Part shown: piece after piece, positions 23,135 through 35,136 of the stretch | Numbering within the stretch: position 1 is the stretch's first letter | Layout of the letters: each line of letters opens with the position of its first letter | Origin: Acanthacorydalis orientalis | Taxonomy: Eukaryota > Arthropoda > Insecta > Megaloptera > Corydalidae | NCBI GenBank assembly: GCA_034766995.1 | Contig: CM068314.1 | Span: 31,807,208 to 31,871,207 of the forward strand | Reading direction: 5' to 3' | Length of the DNA stretch: 64,000 bases | Made by a program: the position numbers and the translations under genes | The notes under the pieces: model-generated | The model's database searches: none | Seen by the model: the letters and a program-made list of their open reading frames with translations, nothing else | Told to the model about the DNA's origin: nothing

Positions 23135-23984
23135 TATGTAAAAAAAAACAAACAAATATACCAATAACAACACAAAATAAAACGAATATATTAATTTCAA
23201 TATCTCATGACTACACCAGCACAACTAACGTATATATATATATATATATAAATATATACATCGAAATTGAATACGTGTCAAAATGACTTTTGTTTATCGC
23301 GACGTGTGCTATAGATAAAATTTATAAAAATATTGCGTATTCTTTTTAAAATATCAAACATTAAATAAGATAGTATACATAAGATACGTATTTTTAAAGT
23401 AATGCTTTTGAAATAGATGTTCTTGTGCCTTTTATATGTATTTATAGATTATTTGATTATGTATATTTATCAATTATTCATTACAGTCATTTTAGTAACT
23501 CATATACAATATATTTAATAATAAACACGCACACGAATAAATGTTTTAATAAAATATGCCATTACTAGAATGATAAAGACATAATAACTTGTAATTTTAA
23601 AACGTCATTGACACTGGCTAACCCATGAAACAATATTATTTAAATGAGTATTTAAATAGGGTTTTCTATTTGCGACTGTTTGGTTACACTAATTTTATAA
23701 ACATTACCAGATAAGGGATACGAATAAGAACGAAAACACTTTTCTTTCAAATATTTTTGAAATTCACAACTAATATAAGTAAATAAACTTCATAAATTAA
23801 TTAATTAAAACATTTTTATTAATAAAAAGATACGAATTGAAATTTAATAAAAAATGTCATATTTTTTAAAGACATTTCAACATGTCCGTTCGAATTCCAT
23901 GAATATTTTGGCTTTTTTTTAAGTACAATTTCGTTCGCTATAGTTTTTGAATTACATTTGTATTTTTTTAATAGGACTACCAAA
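23135..23984. promoter_or_regulatory. Divergent promoter region of GMPPB and the second ZAD gene
   Basis: 850 bp lie between opposed start codons. A short (AT)n tract sits at 23231-23250. A splice acceptor (TTTTAATAG) ending at 23974 suggests the zinc-finger gene has an upstream non-coding exon in this interval. No clear core promoter motif was found. Confidence 0.5.
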
Positions 23985-25929
23985 ATGGATGAAATGGTAA
24001 GTCAAATAAAATAATCCATTGATTTGATAATGAATTCCTACAATTTATGACAAATGGAACACACATGAGAATAATTCAAATTCAAAACGTAATGAAATAA
24101 TAATTATGTATTTTTTTTTAGAACAATTCGACAAATATAGAATGTAGTTCTACAGCAGAAGAATCACAATCGTGTTATATATGTGATACTGCTTATAACA
24201 GTTCAATGAAGCCTTTAGTACTTTCAAAAACTGTACATAGTAATACAAGCTTTCCAGAAAAGCTTGGAAAATTAATGGGAGACACATTTGCTGTTATATT
24301 AACGACCGCAGACGTAATTTGTACTAATTGTACATTTTTATTAAATAGTATGGATAAATTAGAAATTGACTTAAATAGTATTCGTAAAACATTGTGGACG
24401 TTTATAGTTTTAAAGTACAATTTAACTGATATAGATTTTGAAGAAGAACCCGGAATAGATATTGATTTAGTGAGAGGAGTTGTGAGTGATTCGGAAGGAA
24501 ATATTAAAAGGAAAAAGTTTATTAATTCAAATAGTATATATTCGAAAAATAAAAAAAATAAAAGTCATGATAATTATAAATTAAATTTAGATTACAAAAA
24601 CATAAATTCTATTGAAATAGATGAATTAGAACCTGAAATTGAAGATTTGAAACAAGAGTGTAAAGACTTTTCTAATCCGAAACGTTTTTTTTGTGAGGAA
24701 TGCACTAATTCTTTTGTAAATATTAATGATTTCCGTAATCATTTAAAGCAGCATAAAATATTTAGTTGTAGATATTGCAGGCATCCATTTTCAAATTATG
24801 CTAAATTAAAAACTCATCTTTTAACTTGTCAGTTAGCACAAAAAGAAACAAGTCCTTTATTATCAGGTACAGCAGAACGATACAAATGCGAATGCTGTAA
24901 TGTAATTTTTTTATATGCTCAATCTTATAAAAGACACATGGATTCAAATCACAGTGATAATAAAATGAAAAATAAAGAAAACAGTGAAGTGATTGATCAA
25001 GAAAACCGGCACGGAAAATCTGAAATAAAACAATTAAATGCAGAATCATTAAATGTAGATCAACAGTCTTTTGAAAATAGTAATATTTTAGCAGAAATTG
25101 AAATTACTAAACTTTCTAATCAAACTGATGATAATTTAGAGACAATATTTAATGATTTAGGTGATGATGAAAAAAGTGATTATGATGAAGCATGTTTTTC
25201 TGATACAAAGACTGATTCCTTAGGCAAAAACAATGATAGAGATAAATTAAATTATATAGCTAAAAGTGCTGAACTGAAAAGGATTTATGAATGCCAGTTT
25301 TGTAAGTATAAAACATCTGTAGATTCTGAAATGAAGGAACATATTGGGATTCATGATAAAAAAAAATTGCATTGTGAGATATGTAATGTAAATTTCTCAA
25401 AACGTAGTAGTTACTGTAAACATATATCAAAACATAATTTGTCTGCTACTCCATCTAAATGTAGTGTATGTGAATTAGAGTGTAAAGATGAGTTACATTT
25501 AAAAATGCATATGGTTTCTATTCATCCTGGCCAACCTACTTGTACATTGTGCAATGAAAAATTTATTAGTATTCGAGCACTTCATACCCACAGAAAAAAT
25601 AATCATCCGAAGGAGTATGATTATAACTGTGCAGTAAGTTATGTTTATTTGAACTTATTTTTACTTTCTTTAAATTATATAAACACAAGTGTGGAATTAA
25701 TCAAGAGTGTAATTATTATTATTTAGATTTGCAACAAAAGCTTTACTAGAGAAGCAATATTGAGAAATCATGTTGAATATGAGCATCGTGAAGAAAGGAA
25801 ATGTAAAGTATGTGGAAAGGAAATAGATGATATTAAAAGGTTAAGATGGCATGAACAGAGACATATGAGAGAGGAACAGCACCACTGGGAATGTGAGCAT
25901 TGTGATAAAAAATTTAAAACAAAGGTATG

Positions 25930-25961
<32 letters not shown>

Positions 25962-25993
25962 GTATACATGTAAAGTATACGTATATATGTAAG

Positions 25994-26047
<54 letters not shown>

Positions 26048-27087
26048 AGACTGGTTTAAAGTTCCATACAGCACAGCATACAGGTGATTACAAATTATTT
26101 TGTGAAATTTGCGGTCGTGGCTTTATGTCTTCTGTGATATTAAAAGAACATATGGGGGTTCATACTAGAGAAGAGCGTTATGTTTGTGATGTTTGTGGTC
26201 AGAAATTTTGTTTTAATGCTACTTATAGAGTACATAGGTGAGTGTTTTTAATTGTACTTAAAAGATGTATATGATTTTTTGTTTTTTGGTGTTTATTTTT
26301 TTTATATATTTTTTTATTTCAAATTTCAGTACGTTTTTATTTGTTTATAATATTTCTTTTCAGAATGTGGCACGATAATCCTTTACCATATCAATGTAAA
26401 ATATGTAATCAGAAGTTTTCTCATACTTCTTTACTTGCTGTACATAGAAGAAGAATTCATACATTAGAAAAACCATACAGTTGTAAATATTGTAATTTAT
26501 CATTTACATGTAGTTCATCTTTAAAACGTCACGAACGTGTTCACACTGGAGAACGACCACATGTTTGTCAGTGGTGTAACAGAGGTTTTGTGGAAAAGAA
26601 AGCGTAAGTTAATAATGATTTATTTATATTTTTTTAATTATTTTGTATTATTATTTCTAATAGGTGGGCAAAACATCTTGCGATAGAACATGCTGATTTC
26701 ACAGAAATAAATAAAAAACGAACATGTGAATACAAAATGGTCATTAAACCAGATGCAAAAGATGATTTAGAAATGAATGAAGTATCAGAAATGATTGATG
26801 AAGATTCAAATGTGGATACTGATAAAAGATCAATAATAACTATACATAATCCAGAGGGGGATACAAATGGTGAAAGTATGTTAATATACGATACTTCTAC
26901 TTTAATTGGAGATGGAAGCAGTGAAGCAATAGAGGTTGCCATTGCAAGAGGTTACCAAATTATTAAAAATGAAGATAGTACAGAAACGTTATTGGAAGGT
27001 TTGGAAGAAAATTCATTTGTGTTTGAAACAGTAGATGGCCATCGGATGGTTATACATGGAGGAAATTTTGTGGCATTAAAAAACTGA
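23985..27087 (+). CDS. ZAD plus C2H2 zinc-finger transcription factor, 15 fingers
   Basis: Six exons join in frame: 23985-23996, 24122-25633, 25727-25924, 26050-26237, 26364-26603 and 26664-27087, giving 857 residues. The first exon codes only MDEM. The ZAD uses Cys 22, 25, 71 and 74 around GKLMGDTF and resembles that of the gene 4.8 kb upstream, so the two are paralogues. Fifteen C2H2 fingers can be counted: three after the ZAD, a gap of acidic and Ser/Asn-rich sequence, then twelve nearly continuous ones. Later fingers have TGEK-like linkers (HTLEKPYSC, HTGERPHVC), a sign of sequence-specific DNA binding. The tail is acidic, ending in the region of RMVIHGGNF. The third intron is mainly two (AT)n arrays. 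No orthologue is recognised. Confidence 0.9.
25926..26044. repeat. Two (AT)n arrays filling a ZAD gene intron
   Basis: AT tracts at 25926-25955 and 25997-26044 make up most of the 125-bp intron between exons 3 and 4. The second ends four bases before the acceptor AG. Confidence 0.9.
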
Positions 27088-28351
27088 TTGTAAATGTATA
27101 TATTATTTTTATTATGTATCAAATTTAAGTATATTTTGTTAGTATTAGATAGACTGTTTTTTTTTTTTTATGTAATTTAAATGTATATTAATTTAAAACC
27201 GTATAAAACAATTGTTATTCAGGATTAAGTAGGTATAGTAAGTACATTTTATTTATTACAATTGATGAAAAATGTTTGTAGTATTGAATATATATCTTGT
27301 AACTGATTTTTTATTGCAAATTATTATCTATAATTTGTATTGTATAGTATGAAATTAGAATTTTTTATATAAACAAACACACAAAAAATGACAAATTATA
27401 GCATGTGACAATGTAAGTTTAATAAGTTTTGTGATGTTAAGACTAATTATATGTAAAGCTATTAGTTTTAATGGTATTTTTTTAAAATATTAGCAAAAGT
27501 TCAGTTTGGAAATAAAATATATGAAGTCTTTTATTAATGATATCAATGAGGTTTTAAAAAAATTATTCAGTTTCAGTATAATTTTTAATTTTTTGAAAGG
27601 TATTGTTTCATTTGATTTATGTATCTATTAAAATATAAAAGTATTTTGAAAACTTATTTATTAAAAAACTACAATAATATTTAAATAAAATTATGTTTTT
27701 TATAATTTATACCAATTTAAATGTTTTAATGTTTTTTTTGCATTTTACTATCTTGTTACATATGTATCAAATTATATTGTAAAACAATGGTTTCAAATAT
27801 TTATAAAGTACTTTCAAGTTATTTGATAGTAAATAAAAGTAATTGTATATAATAAAATATTTCTAAATCAGTTTTGTCTTTCCTTTTGTTTCTTTATATT
27901 TAAATTTATCAATTTACTTTTATAGTCCGGAGGTAAAATTAATTTGTTAAATGACAGACTTATGATAAATTAATATGAGAGAAAAATAAGCATTGAAATT
28001 ATGGTGTTACATTCTTTAATGGAAAACTCCAGAAATAAACGATTCTTTAAGAAATAAATGTAAAAGAGTATTTAAACTGTTTATACAACATATTTTTCAT
28101 TGCTCCATCATCCCTTGAGGGTTAAGCTAAAACGTCAAAGTTCAGTTCATTTAAGAGAGAGGGAGAGGACAAGTATAATAATGTACAATGTATTTTTTTT
28201 ATTATTTAATGTCGGTAACGTCTTATTGTGCGTAATTTATTAATTAAACTTTATCATAGATATGTACATAAACGAAAAACGACTAATTATGGGTTTGCTA
28301 CTATCCGCGGTACGTCTTGTAACGTATTACCTGTAGAAACGGGGGAACTAC

Positions 28352-28392
<41 letters not shown>

Positions 28393-28404
28393 GTTATGTA
28401 AACG
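27088..28404. other. 3' flank of ZAD gene 2 and intergenic DNA
   Basis: No coding frame. The first part is probably 3'UTR. The final 300 bp is richer in G+C and leads into the promoter at 28405. A short (AT)n tract lies at 28359-28386. Confidence 0.5.
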
Positions 28405-28440
28405 TATAAATATCAGTGTGTCGTTAATGTTGATCAGTCG
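28405..28440 (+). promoter_or_regulatory. TATA plus initiator core promoter
   Basis: TATAAATA at 28405-28412 is followed by the insect initiator TCAGTC at 28434-28439. The first base of TATA is 31 bp upstream of the initiator A, the optimal spacing for arthropod promoters. Confidence 0.65.
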
Positions 28441-28685
28441 TTTTTCATTTAATACTTTTTACATATGTTTGTTTAATAGTTGTGATATTGTGCTTTTAAA
28501 AAAAACAAAAATGAGTGGTTAGTTATAAACGCCTTATTCGTTATATTTTAAAAACATCATCATAATTTTTTTGGTTGTGTTTTTTGGAAGATATAACAAC
28601 GAATCCATTTTTTGTTGGAACTGGTGAGTATTATTACTTGTTATTGTCAATAACTAACTTTAAAAATTAAGTTGAAAGAGCAATT

Positions 28686-28725
28686 ATGAGTGCTGTAAAA
28701 ACGATTATTATCTTGGGGATTATAT
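28686..28725 (+). CDS. Candidate first coding exon with a signal peptide, rest of gene not found
   Basis: ATG at 28686 opens MSAVKTIIILGII, a short Lys followed by a hydrophobic run, typical of a signal peptide. The exon stops at a consensus donor T|GTAAGT (28725/28726) in phase 1. A possible 57-nt 5'UTR intron (28624-28680, donor CTG|GTGAGT, branch-like TAACTAAC, weak acceptor) lies just before. Promoter, leader and exon are in the correct order within 320 bp. I could not identify the next exon. One weak possibility, an acceptor near 29093, would add only 16 residues. Unspliced, the frame stops after Lys, which would leave a 15-residue peptide. Confidence 0.42.
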
Positions 28726-28823
28726 GTAAGTAATACACATGTTTTTTTGTATTTAGTCCATTGAAATATAATTTATTCAAAAAGTAATCTAGTGCTATAA
28801 TAATTATGTTATTAAAATTAAAG

Positions 28824-28824
28824 G

Positions 28825-28883
<59 letters not shown>
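28824..28883. repeat. (AT)n microsatellite
   Basis: About 60 bp of AT, 100 bp after the candidate signal-peptide exon. Confidence 0.95.
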
Positions 28884-28888
<5 letters not shown>

Positions 28889-28910
28889 TTAGTATGGACT
28901 GTGTATTGAT

Positions 28911-28948
28911 TTTTATAGATTAATTCTTATAGATTAATTCTTATAGAC
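28911..28948. repeat. 14-bp tandem repeat
   Basis: The unit TTATAGATTAATTC occurs about 2.5 times in a row. Confidence 0.9.
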
Positions 28949-29454
28949 AAATTTGTTTCAAAATTTTGATTACAATTTTTGACTTGAATTTGAATTCTAG
29001 AGTTTAACAGTAGATTGCAGAATGATATAATAAATAGATAAATTATTATTTTAATGCTGTAACATTTTGAAATTTACATTATAGTCTTTTTAAGTATTCA
29101 TCATAAGAACTGTACATCAAACTTAATAAATTAATTTAAAACATGTTAATAAACCTGTCATAATTATATAATGAATATATGGCAGGAATATACATAAAGT
29201 ATTTGTCATCTGGAGAGAATTATTTCTTTGCCCCACCCTTTCTTTTGATAAATCATTTTAAAATTTTAATACAGAGAAAAAAATATTACATTTACAAATA
29301 TATTTTTAAATAGTACAGTACTGTCATAAGTAAGTTGTAATTAAAAAATATTTACATTTTATAGTTGTATAATGAATACAACTATAATAATCCCTTTAAA
29401 AATATCTTTGTTTTAATCAAGAAACGTTTTAGAAGTTTCAAAATGTTACAATGT

Positions 29455-29755
29455 TTTTTAATTGCGAATTGGGTGTGTTAGCGTGCGTTGAAAACGCGCG
29501 TCGCTGATTCAAATGCGAGATACGATGATCATTTAACTTGAGCTGGAAAGATTGCTCAATCCCAAGAAGAGGAGAGCGAAAAGCACAATTTGAGCTTAGT
29601 TGAAAAATGTGCCAGTTGATGGGTGGGTGGGTTGACTTGGGGCGCGAGAGAAGTTCGCTGCCCACGACTCATCCCATAGCTATGACCAGGTTTCTTAGAC
29701 CGGAAGGTTTTCCCATCACAATGTCAATAGTTTCGGTCGCAATGCGTTTTAAGCC
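29455..29755. other. GC-richer island of unknown nature
   Basis: About 300 bp close to half G+C within DNA of much lower G+C. Minus-strand 29665-29438 and plus-strand 29602-29781 both have open frames of 59-75 residues, but neither resembles a protein family I know, and neither shows clear splice sites. It may be a promoter, a non-coding transcript or an old insertion. Confidence 0.4.
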
Positions 29756-30515
29756 TTATTATAACTTTTTAAATATGCTTATGTGAGGTGGATTCCTTTT
29801 TTAACTCTTCTTCAATTGTCTGATGTGACGGATTACATCCCTTCCTAAGTAGAAACTGTTTACTTCTTGATAGCTATATTGATATAGAAAAAAATACATA
29901 GTTATTATTGATATAGAAAAATATTAATTATTCCAATCATACAAATTCAAATATAAATTAAAAAAAACTTGTTCACAATTCGGAATGAACCCATATGCAT
30001 TCGATGTTGAATTTTTGTTTACAAGAACTTATTTTGATTCAGGTAGATTTTTCGAATTATTTTAATTTCGTGATTTAATTATTGTGTTTTTTTTTTATTA
30101 AGTTCCAGAAATCTTGAAAATTAAGTATGTAGGTATCGTCTGTAGGTATAATTTAAAATATAAATTAATGTTCGCAAATAGATAAATTGAAAATTTTACA
30201 TTAGGTACATTATTTTTTATCACAAATCGTTAATTAAATTTGCTTTATTACAACTATTTGATAGATAGAGAAACATGTAGAGATAAGTTTCTTCATAGCA
30301 TTTTAAATTAAGTATATTATATTTAAGTAAAATCTTTGCAAAAGAGTGTTTTTATAATATATTCATATTTGAAAGGATAAAGAAAGGAATAAAAAACATG
30401 ACATGAAATTTAAATGACAATCTAATCCTGATTTGGAAACTGATACTATACTAACTATAAAGAATATATAACCAATATTATCTTTAGAAAAACAAAACCG
30501 CGAAAAGATTTTAAT

Positions 30516-30518
<3 letters not shown>

Positions 30519-30585
<67 letters not shown>
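30519..30585. repeat. (AT)n microsatellite
   Basis: About 67 bp of uninterrupted TA. Confidence 0.95.
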
Positions 30586-30590
<5 letters not shown>

Positions 30591-31028
30591 CGTCCCCTGA
30601 GCAATGTTTCAAATCACTTTAAATAGATATTTATGTAAAAGTGGTCGTTCGAATATTAATAAAGAATTAAAATGAATAATTTGATTGTAACACCATTAGA
30701 GATATTTTAGAAATCATTTACTTTCTTTCAAAGAACTTTGAAAGTATTTATAACTTTTTTATACTTTTATTAGCTGTACATTTAACATGAAGACACCAAA
30801 ACATTATTCTTTTACGATAGTATTTAAAGTAATAGCAGTCATATAAATTGTATTACCTGACATTATTTTCAACAATAAAAAAAACAATTAATGTTTGATC
30901 AATTATTTGAAGTTTAAAGATGAATCGTAAATAAAAATCACTACCCTTAAGAAGGTAAAAACAAGTTATTCAATTCGATTATTTAAATTAATTTCTGCAG
31001 AGTAATTCTTATTTTTATTAAATGGAAG

Positions 31029-31042
31029 CTCTCTCTCTCTCT

Positions 31043-31096
<54 letters not shown>
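31029..31096. repeat. Compound (CT)n-(AT)n microsatellite
   Basis: About 15 bp of CT pass into about 52 bp of AT. Confidence 0.95.
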
Positions 31097-31101
<5 letters not shown>

Positions 31102-31577
31102 TGTAAATGTGTATTATACATTTTTTCTTTGTAAATACTAATATCTTTCATATCATAATAAAAATGATCCAACTAATACATTATTATTCTAATTATAATA
31201 AATACGAGAGTTTTGTTTGAACATAACAAAAAGTATTTAAAACTGTCTACAACTTTGAGTAATATGGTTCGAAAATGTATTACGTTAGTGTAATGAACAC
31301 AGTTAATAAATACAGCAATGAGGGAAAATAATAATCGTCGAAAGGAATGACGTGTAGAAATGTTGTAAATACATCAAAGTTTGAAGAAAATTCTTAATTG
31401 TTATTCTGATGATTTCTAGAAATGAAAAGTTATGCGTTTCATTATTAAGAAAACGAGAAAGGAGAAACAAAAATAAGTATCTCATTAATAATTATTTAAA
31501 AGTTAAGATTAAGAGAACGTTTTAGAGAAAATGAAGTAGCTTTTTTGCTTTATTATAAGTATATTTTGTTTGTCTGC

Positions 31578-31579
<2 letters not shown>

Positions 31580-31634
<55 letters not shown>
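31580..31634. repeat. (AT)n microsatellite
   Basis: About 55 bp of TA, with a shorter TA tract 50 bp downstream. Confidence 0.95.
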
Positions 31635-31638
<4 letters not shown>

Positions 31639-32424
31639 ACTTCAAAATAGGTATAATAAATTAATACATGTAGTTATAATAGATATATATATATATATAG
31701 ATTTTTTTAATTGATTTCTTTTAATAATAAAAAGAGATAAAAAATTAATAATGAATCGTTTGTCTATAAAAGAATCTTCGTTGATTTTTCATCGAGATTA
31801 ATTGAAAATGCCTTAATCTAACGACACCGCACGAAAACACAATAATTAATAACTTGCCAGAGGTGTAACGCAAAGGTCGATGCCAATATTGATGCTGATG
31901 GAAATCCATGGAAAATAATTACGTTGAGGAAATTATATAATGTATCGATTACGGATATAAAATGCGTGAGTAAACAATGTTCGTCGGTGCGGTGAACGTA
32001 AATACGAGTAATGGTTATTAATTGAGGCGATTAAAATACAATTTTTGCAACTTGTCGCATATTTTTTAAAAAAATGTTTGTTAATTTGATGATTAATTTT
32101 TGGAAATTTCCATAAACTATGCAAAGGTTTGATAACGTTCACGTTTTATTTTGTAGGTGTGTTTGTGCGGTTTTATTAAATGTCGTATTTTTTTAAAAAA
32201 ATAAATAATAAAACGGGTTAAAAGAATCTTTTTATTCTCCCAGATTACTTAAAGTAGAACAGTTTAAATATGCAATTTAAGTGCTTTATTTATTTTTTAA
32301 ATTATATTAAAATAGCTTTTTTTCTATAAAATATAATTATTTCCATAAAGAATTTTTTCTATATAAATTTGAATTTGAATACTTGTGTCATACAATTTCT
32401 TTTATATTTTAAATAATACGTATG

Positions 32425-32426
<2 letters not shown>

Positions 32427-32493
<67 letters not shown>
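32427..32493. repeat. (AT)n microsatellite
   Basis: About 67 bp of uninterrupted AT. Confidence 0.95.
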
Positions 32494-32496
<3 letters not shown>

Positions 32497-33009
32497 CTAC
32501 ATCCTCCGTTTAATACCGATCGCGAACAATTCATCTGTCGTTGTCTATCTTTCTCATATAGTCAAAAATATTGACGTTTACCTTAGAATTTATATTCAAT
32601 ATTAAATGTAATTTAAACGATAGTTTGCCAAACCACCTTGTCTTTTAAATTATTTAAAAGGTATCTAGTATAAGAAGAGTTTTATTAAAGATTATTTGTT
32701 CCATTCTTCTTAAATAAAAACTATTACAAGTATAATAATAAATCAGAAAAATAGAAAAAAATAAATAAATATTCTATTTCCTGTAGAGACGAAAACTGAA
32801 ATTAAATGCAGTCTTTCATTCTAGAACAATTTCCTTTTTCTATATTTGTTCTAGAGAGAGAATAAAGTGTGGAATATGCGGTAGGTGTTTAGTTTCGTTC
32901 TCGAAAAGATTCCTGGAAAAGGATTGATTCTTAGGCAGTTTGTTTTTGTTAATTATTATTATTATATTATAAATATGTTCATTTAATTAACATACTGGTG
33001 TAAAACGAA

Positions 33010-33506
33010 ATGAGCCTCCGTTATCCACTCCAAGATCGGGTCTTCATCCGAAGAAGGTGATGCTGTATATCTGGTGGAATTAGAAGGGTGTTGTGTATTA
33101 CGAGCTTTTCCCAAATAATTAGACGATAAATTCTGAGAATTATTGTGCCCAAATGGACTAATTAAAGACGGCAATCGATCAAAAGCGTTCGGAATTGGCC
33201 AATCGGAAGAGTATTGTTTTCCACCAAGACAACGCTAGATCTTACGTCTCTTTTCAGACCCAGCAGAAATTGGTGCAATTTGGTTGAGACGTCCTACCTC
33301 ATCAGCCATATTCACATGATCTTGCACCTTCATATTACCTTTGGTTCCGGTCTCTACAGAATTCCTTTAATAAAAAAAAACTTCACTTCTCTGGAAGTCT
33401 GTAGAAACCACCTAGATCAATTCATCGCCCAAAATGATTCCAGGCTCTGGGAGGACGGAATTATGAAATTATGTGAAAGATGACTTAAGGTGGTGGATTA
33501 AATATG

Positions 33507-33508
<2 letters not shown>
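33010..33508 (+). pseudogene. mariner transposase remnant, catalytic half
   Basis: The plus strand carries the second half of a mariner (DD34D) transposase in broken frames: LHPKKVMLYIWW near 33045, KRSELANRKSIVFHQDNARS at about 33180-33240, PYSHDLAPS near 33310, and FTSLEVCRNHLDQFIAQNDS to EDGIMKLCER at the end. At least four stop codons interrupt it, including TGA for a conserved Trp after QFG. The N-terminal half and both ends are missing. The right edge passes directly into an (AT)n array at 33510. It encodes no functional product. Confidence 0.85.
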
Positions 33509-33509
<1 letters not shown>

Positions 33510-33558
<49 letters not shown>

Positions 33559-33618
33559 AATAAGTAAACACTGCCTTTGAATTTTACCTTAAAAACGCTA
33601 TGAAGTTTTGTTCCAAAT

Positions 33619-33664
<46 letters not shown>
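33510..33664. repeat. Two (AT)n arrays
   Basis: TA tracts at 33510-33555 and 33621-33664 are separated by 65 bp of unique sequence. The first abuts the mariner remnant. Confidence 0.9.
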
Positions 33665-33669
<5 letters not shown>

Positions 33670-34358
33670 CATTTATCGATATATAAACCATTAATATATA
33701 ATGTTTTATTTATTTTTATTGATGAAAATGTTCACTAAACACTATCATTTAGATTGTGGAAGTAATATTTTAAATAAAAATATGTACAAGCGAAAATACT
33801 GTACAAATACTAATGAAGATAAAAAATTAAAATATTGAATCGAAAACAGTATATTGTAGATAAGAAATATATAGTTACAAAAATTAGAAAACGAAAATTA
33901 TTTCCTCTCCTGTCATGCATTTAAAACACTGTACAAAACTGGCGGTAATTGTGAATAATAGTACTTTTTCTTTTACAACACATTTGTATTTAAACATTTT
34001 CCAAGCTAAAACTTCATAACGTTCATAAATTACGCTCTGTAATACAAGTTCTCACTTGTGTCACATCTGTATTAGAATACTCATGTTGAGAAAATAACTT
34101 CTCACTGCTTGCCGCATTGGGATGTCAGGAAATGACATGTCATCTCTGCCTATTAATGTACATTACATTCACCTGTGACCTATTAAATTTCTCGTTTCAC
34201 GTTTCTTAATTTTTATTTATGAGGCTTGCTTCAAATTACGTAATAAATTGGACTTTATGGATATATAAAATTTTATAAAATTTTCAAACACATTAGTACA
34301 ATATCCCTTTATTACTTCTATCCAATATTGACACATGACACATTTATATAAACATAAA

Positions 34359-34427
<69 letters not shown>

Positions 34428-34626
34428 ATCATAACAGCATATTAACCACCAAATGATATTTCTTAATAAGAATTTAATTATCATGAATATTCACATTATC
34501 TAATGTTTAAGAAGTTCTTTCTTTTAATACCTTGGTAAAATATTTTTATTAGTTGTTATAAATACTATTCTAACACATATATTTGTAGATTACTTTGTCT
34601 TACACACATACATCCGTGTGTATGTA
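33665..34626. other. Intergenic AT-rich DNA
   Basis: No gene seen. A sequence at 34219-34260 (GAGGCTTGCTTCAAATTACG) loosely resembles the end of a Tc1/mariner-type element, but no matching second end was found. Confidence 0.45.
34365..34429. repeat. (AT)n microsatellite
   Basis: About 65 bp of TA with one TTTA interruption. Confidence 0.95.
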
Positions 34627-34627
34627 C

Positions 34628-34845
34628 ATATACTACTTTTGTCAAAAAGTTCCAGGAATTTTCAAATAAAACGCAAAATATTTAATTATTCATTAAAATT
34701 TACTTTATCGCCTTCAAAGTATTTTCCATCGCTTGTAACTGTCTTATGCGAACGCCTCAACCAATCTCCGATACAGCGTTCGTACTTGATTGACGATATG
34801 TCCTTCAGCTCATCTAGAAAAATATTTTTCAATGGCTTCAAACGA
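34628..34845 (-). pseudogene. C-terminal fragment of a Tc1/mariner-type transposase
   Basis: On the minus strand a frame of about 43 codons reads DELKDISSIKYERCIGDWLR, then HKTVTSDGKYFEGDKVNFNE and a stop, matching the C-terminus of a common insect mariner-like transposase group. The conserved part just upstream (SFEAIEK) is in another frame. The element's terminal sequence ACTTTTTGACAAAAGTAGTA follows the stop. The catalytic region is absent. Confidence 0.65.
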
Positions 34846-35081
34846 GTCCAAATACATGTACAAACATTTCTTTTTATTTATTAAATATTTATATTTAATT
34901 CGCAACAATATGAACTAAAATTTCATTAGAATATTTAACTGAATAACTGTTTTTATGTTAAGGTTAATACCTTTGAGATTTTTTTTTTATATAATTTACA
35001 ACCTTAATTTTATTATTTTAAATTTTAATGCAGTTTTTACGTTCATGTTAGTTACATAAATTCATTTGAATAATAGTAAAG

Positions 35082-35082
<1 letters not shown>

Positions 35083-35136
<54 letters not shown>
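35083..35136. repeat. Compound (AT)n-(GT)n microsatellite
   Basis: About 35 bp of AT pass into about 18 bp of GT. Confidence 0.95.

Larger units (their letters stand above)
28726..32985. other. Gene-poor AT-rich stretch
   Basis: No gene supported. It could in part be intron of the gene that begins at 28.4 kb. It contains a 14-bp tandem repeat, a GC-rich island and five (AT)n arrays, listed separately. Confidence 0.5.

Noticed and set aside
22877..23224. Upstream in-frame ATG extending GMPPB by 30 residues
   Set aside because: The extension is hydrophobic AT-rich sequence with no conservation. The start at 23134 gives the expected family length.
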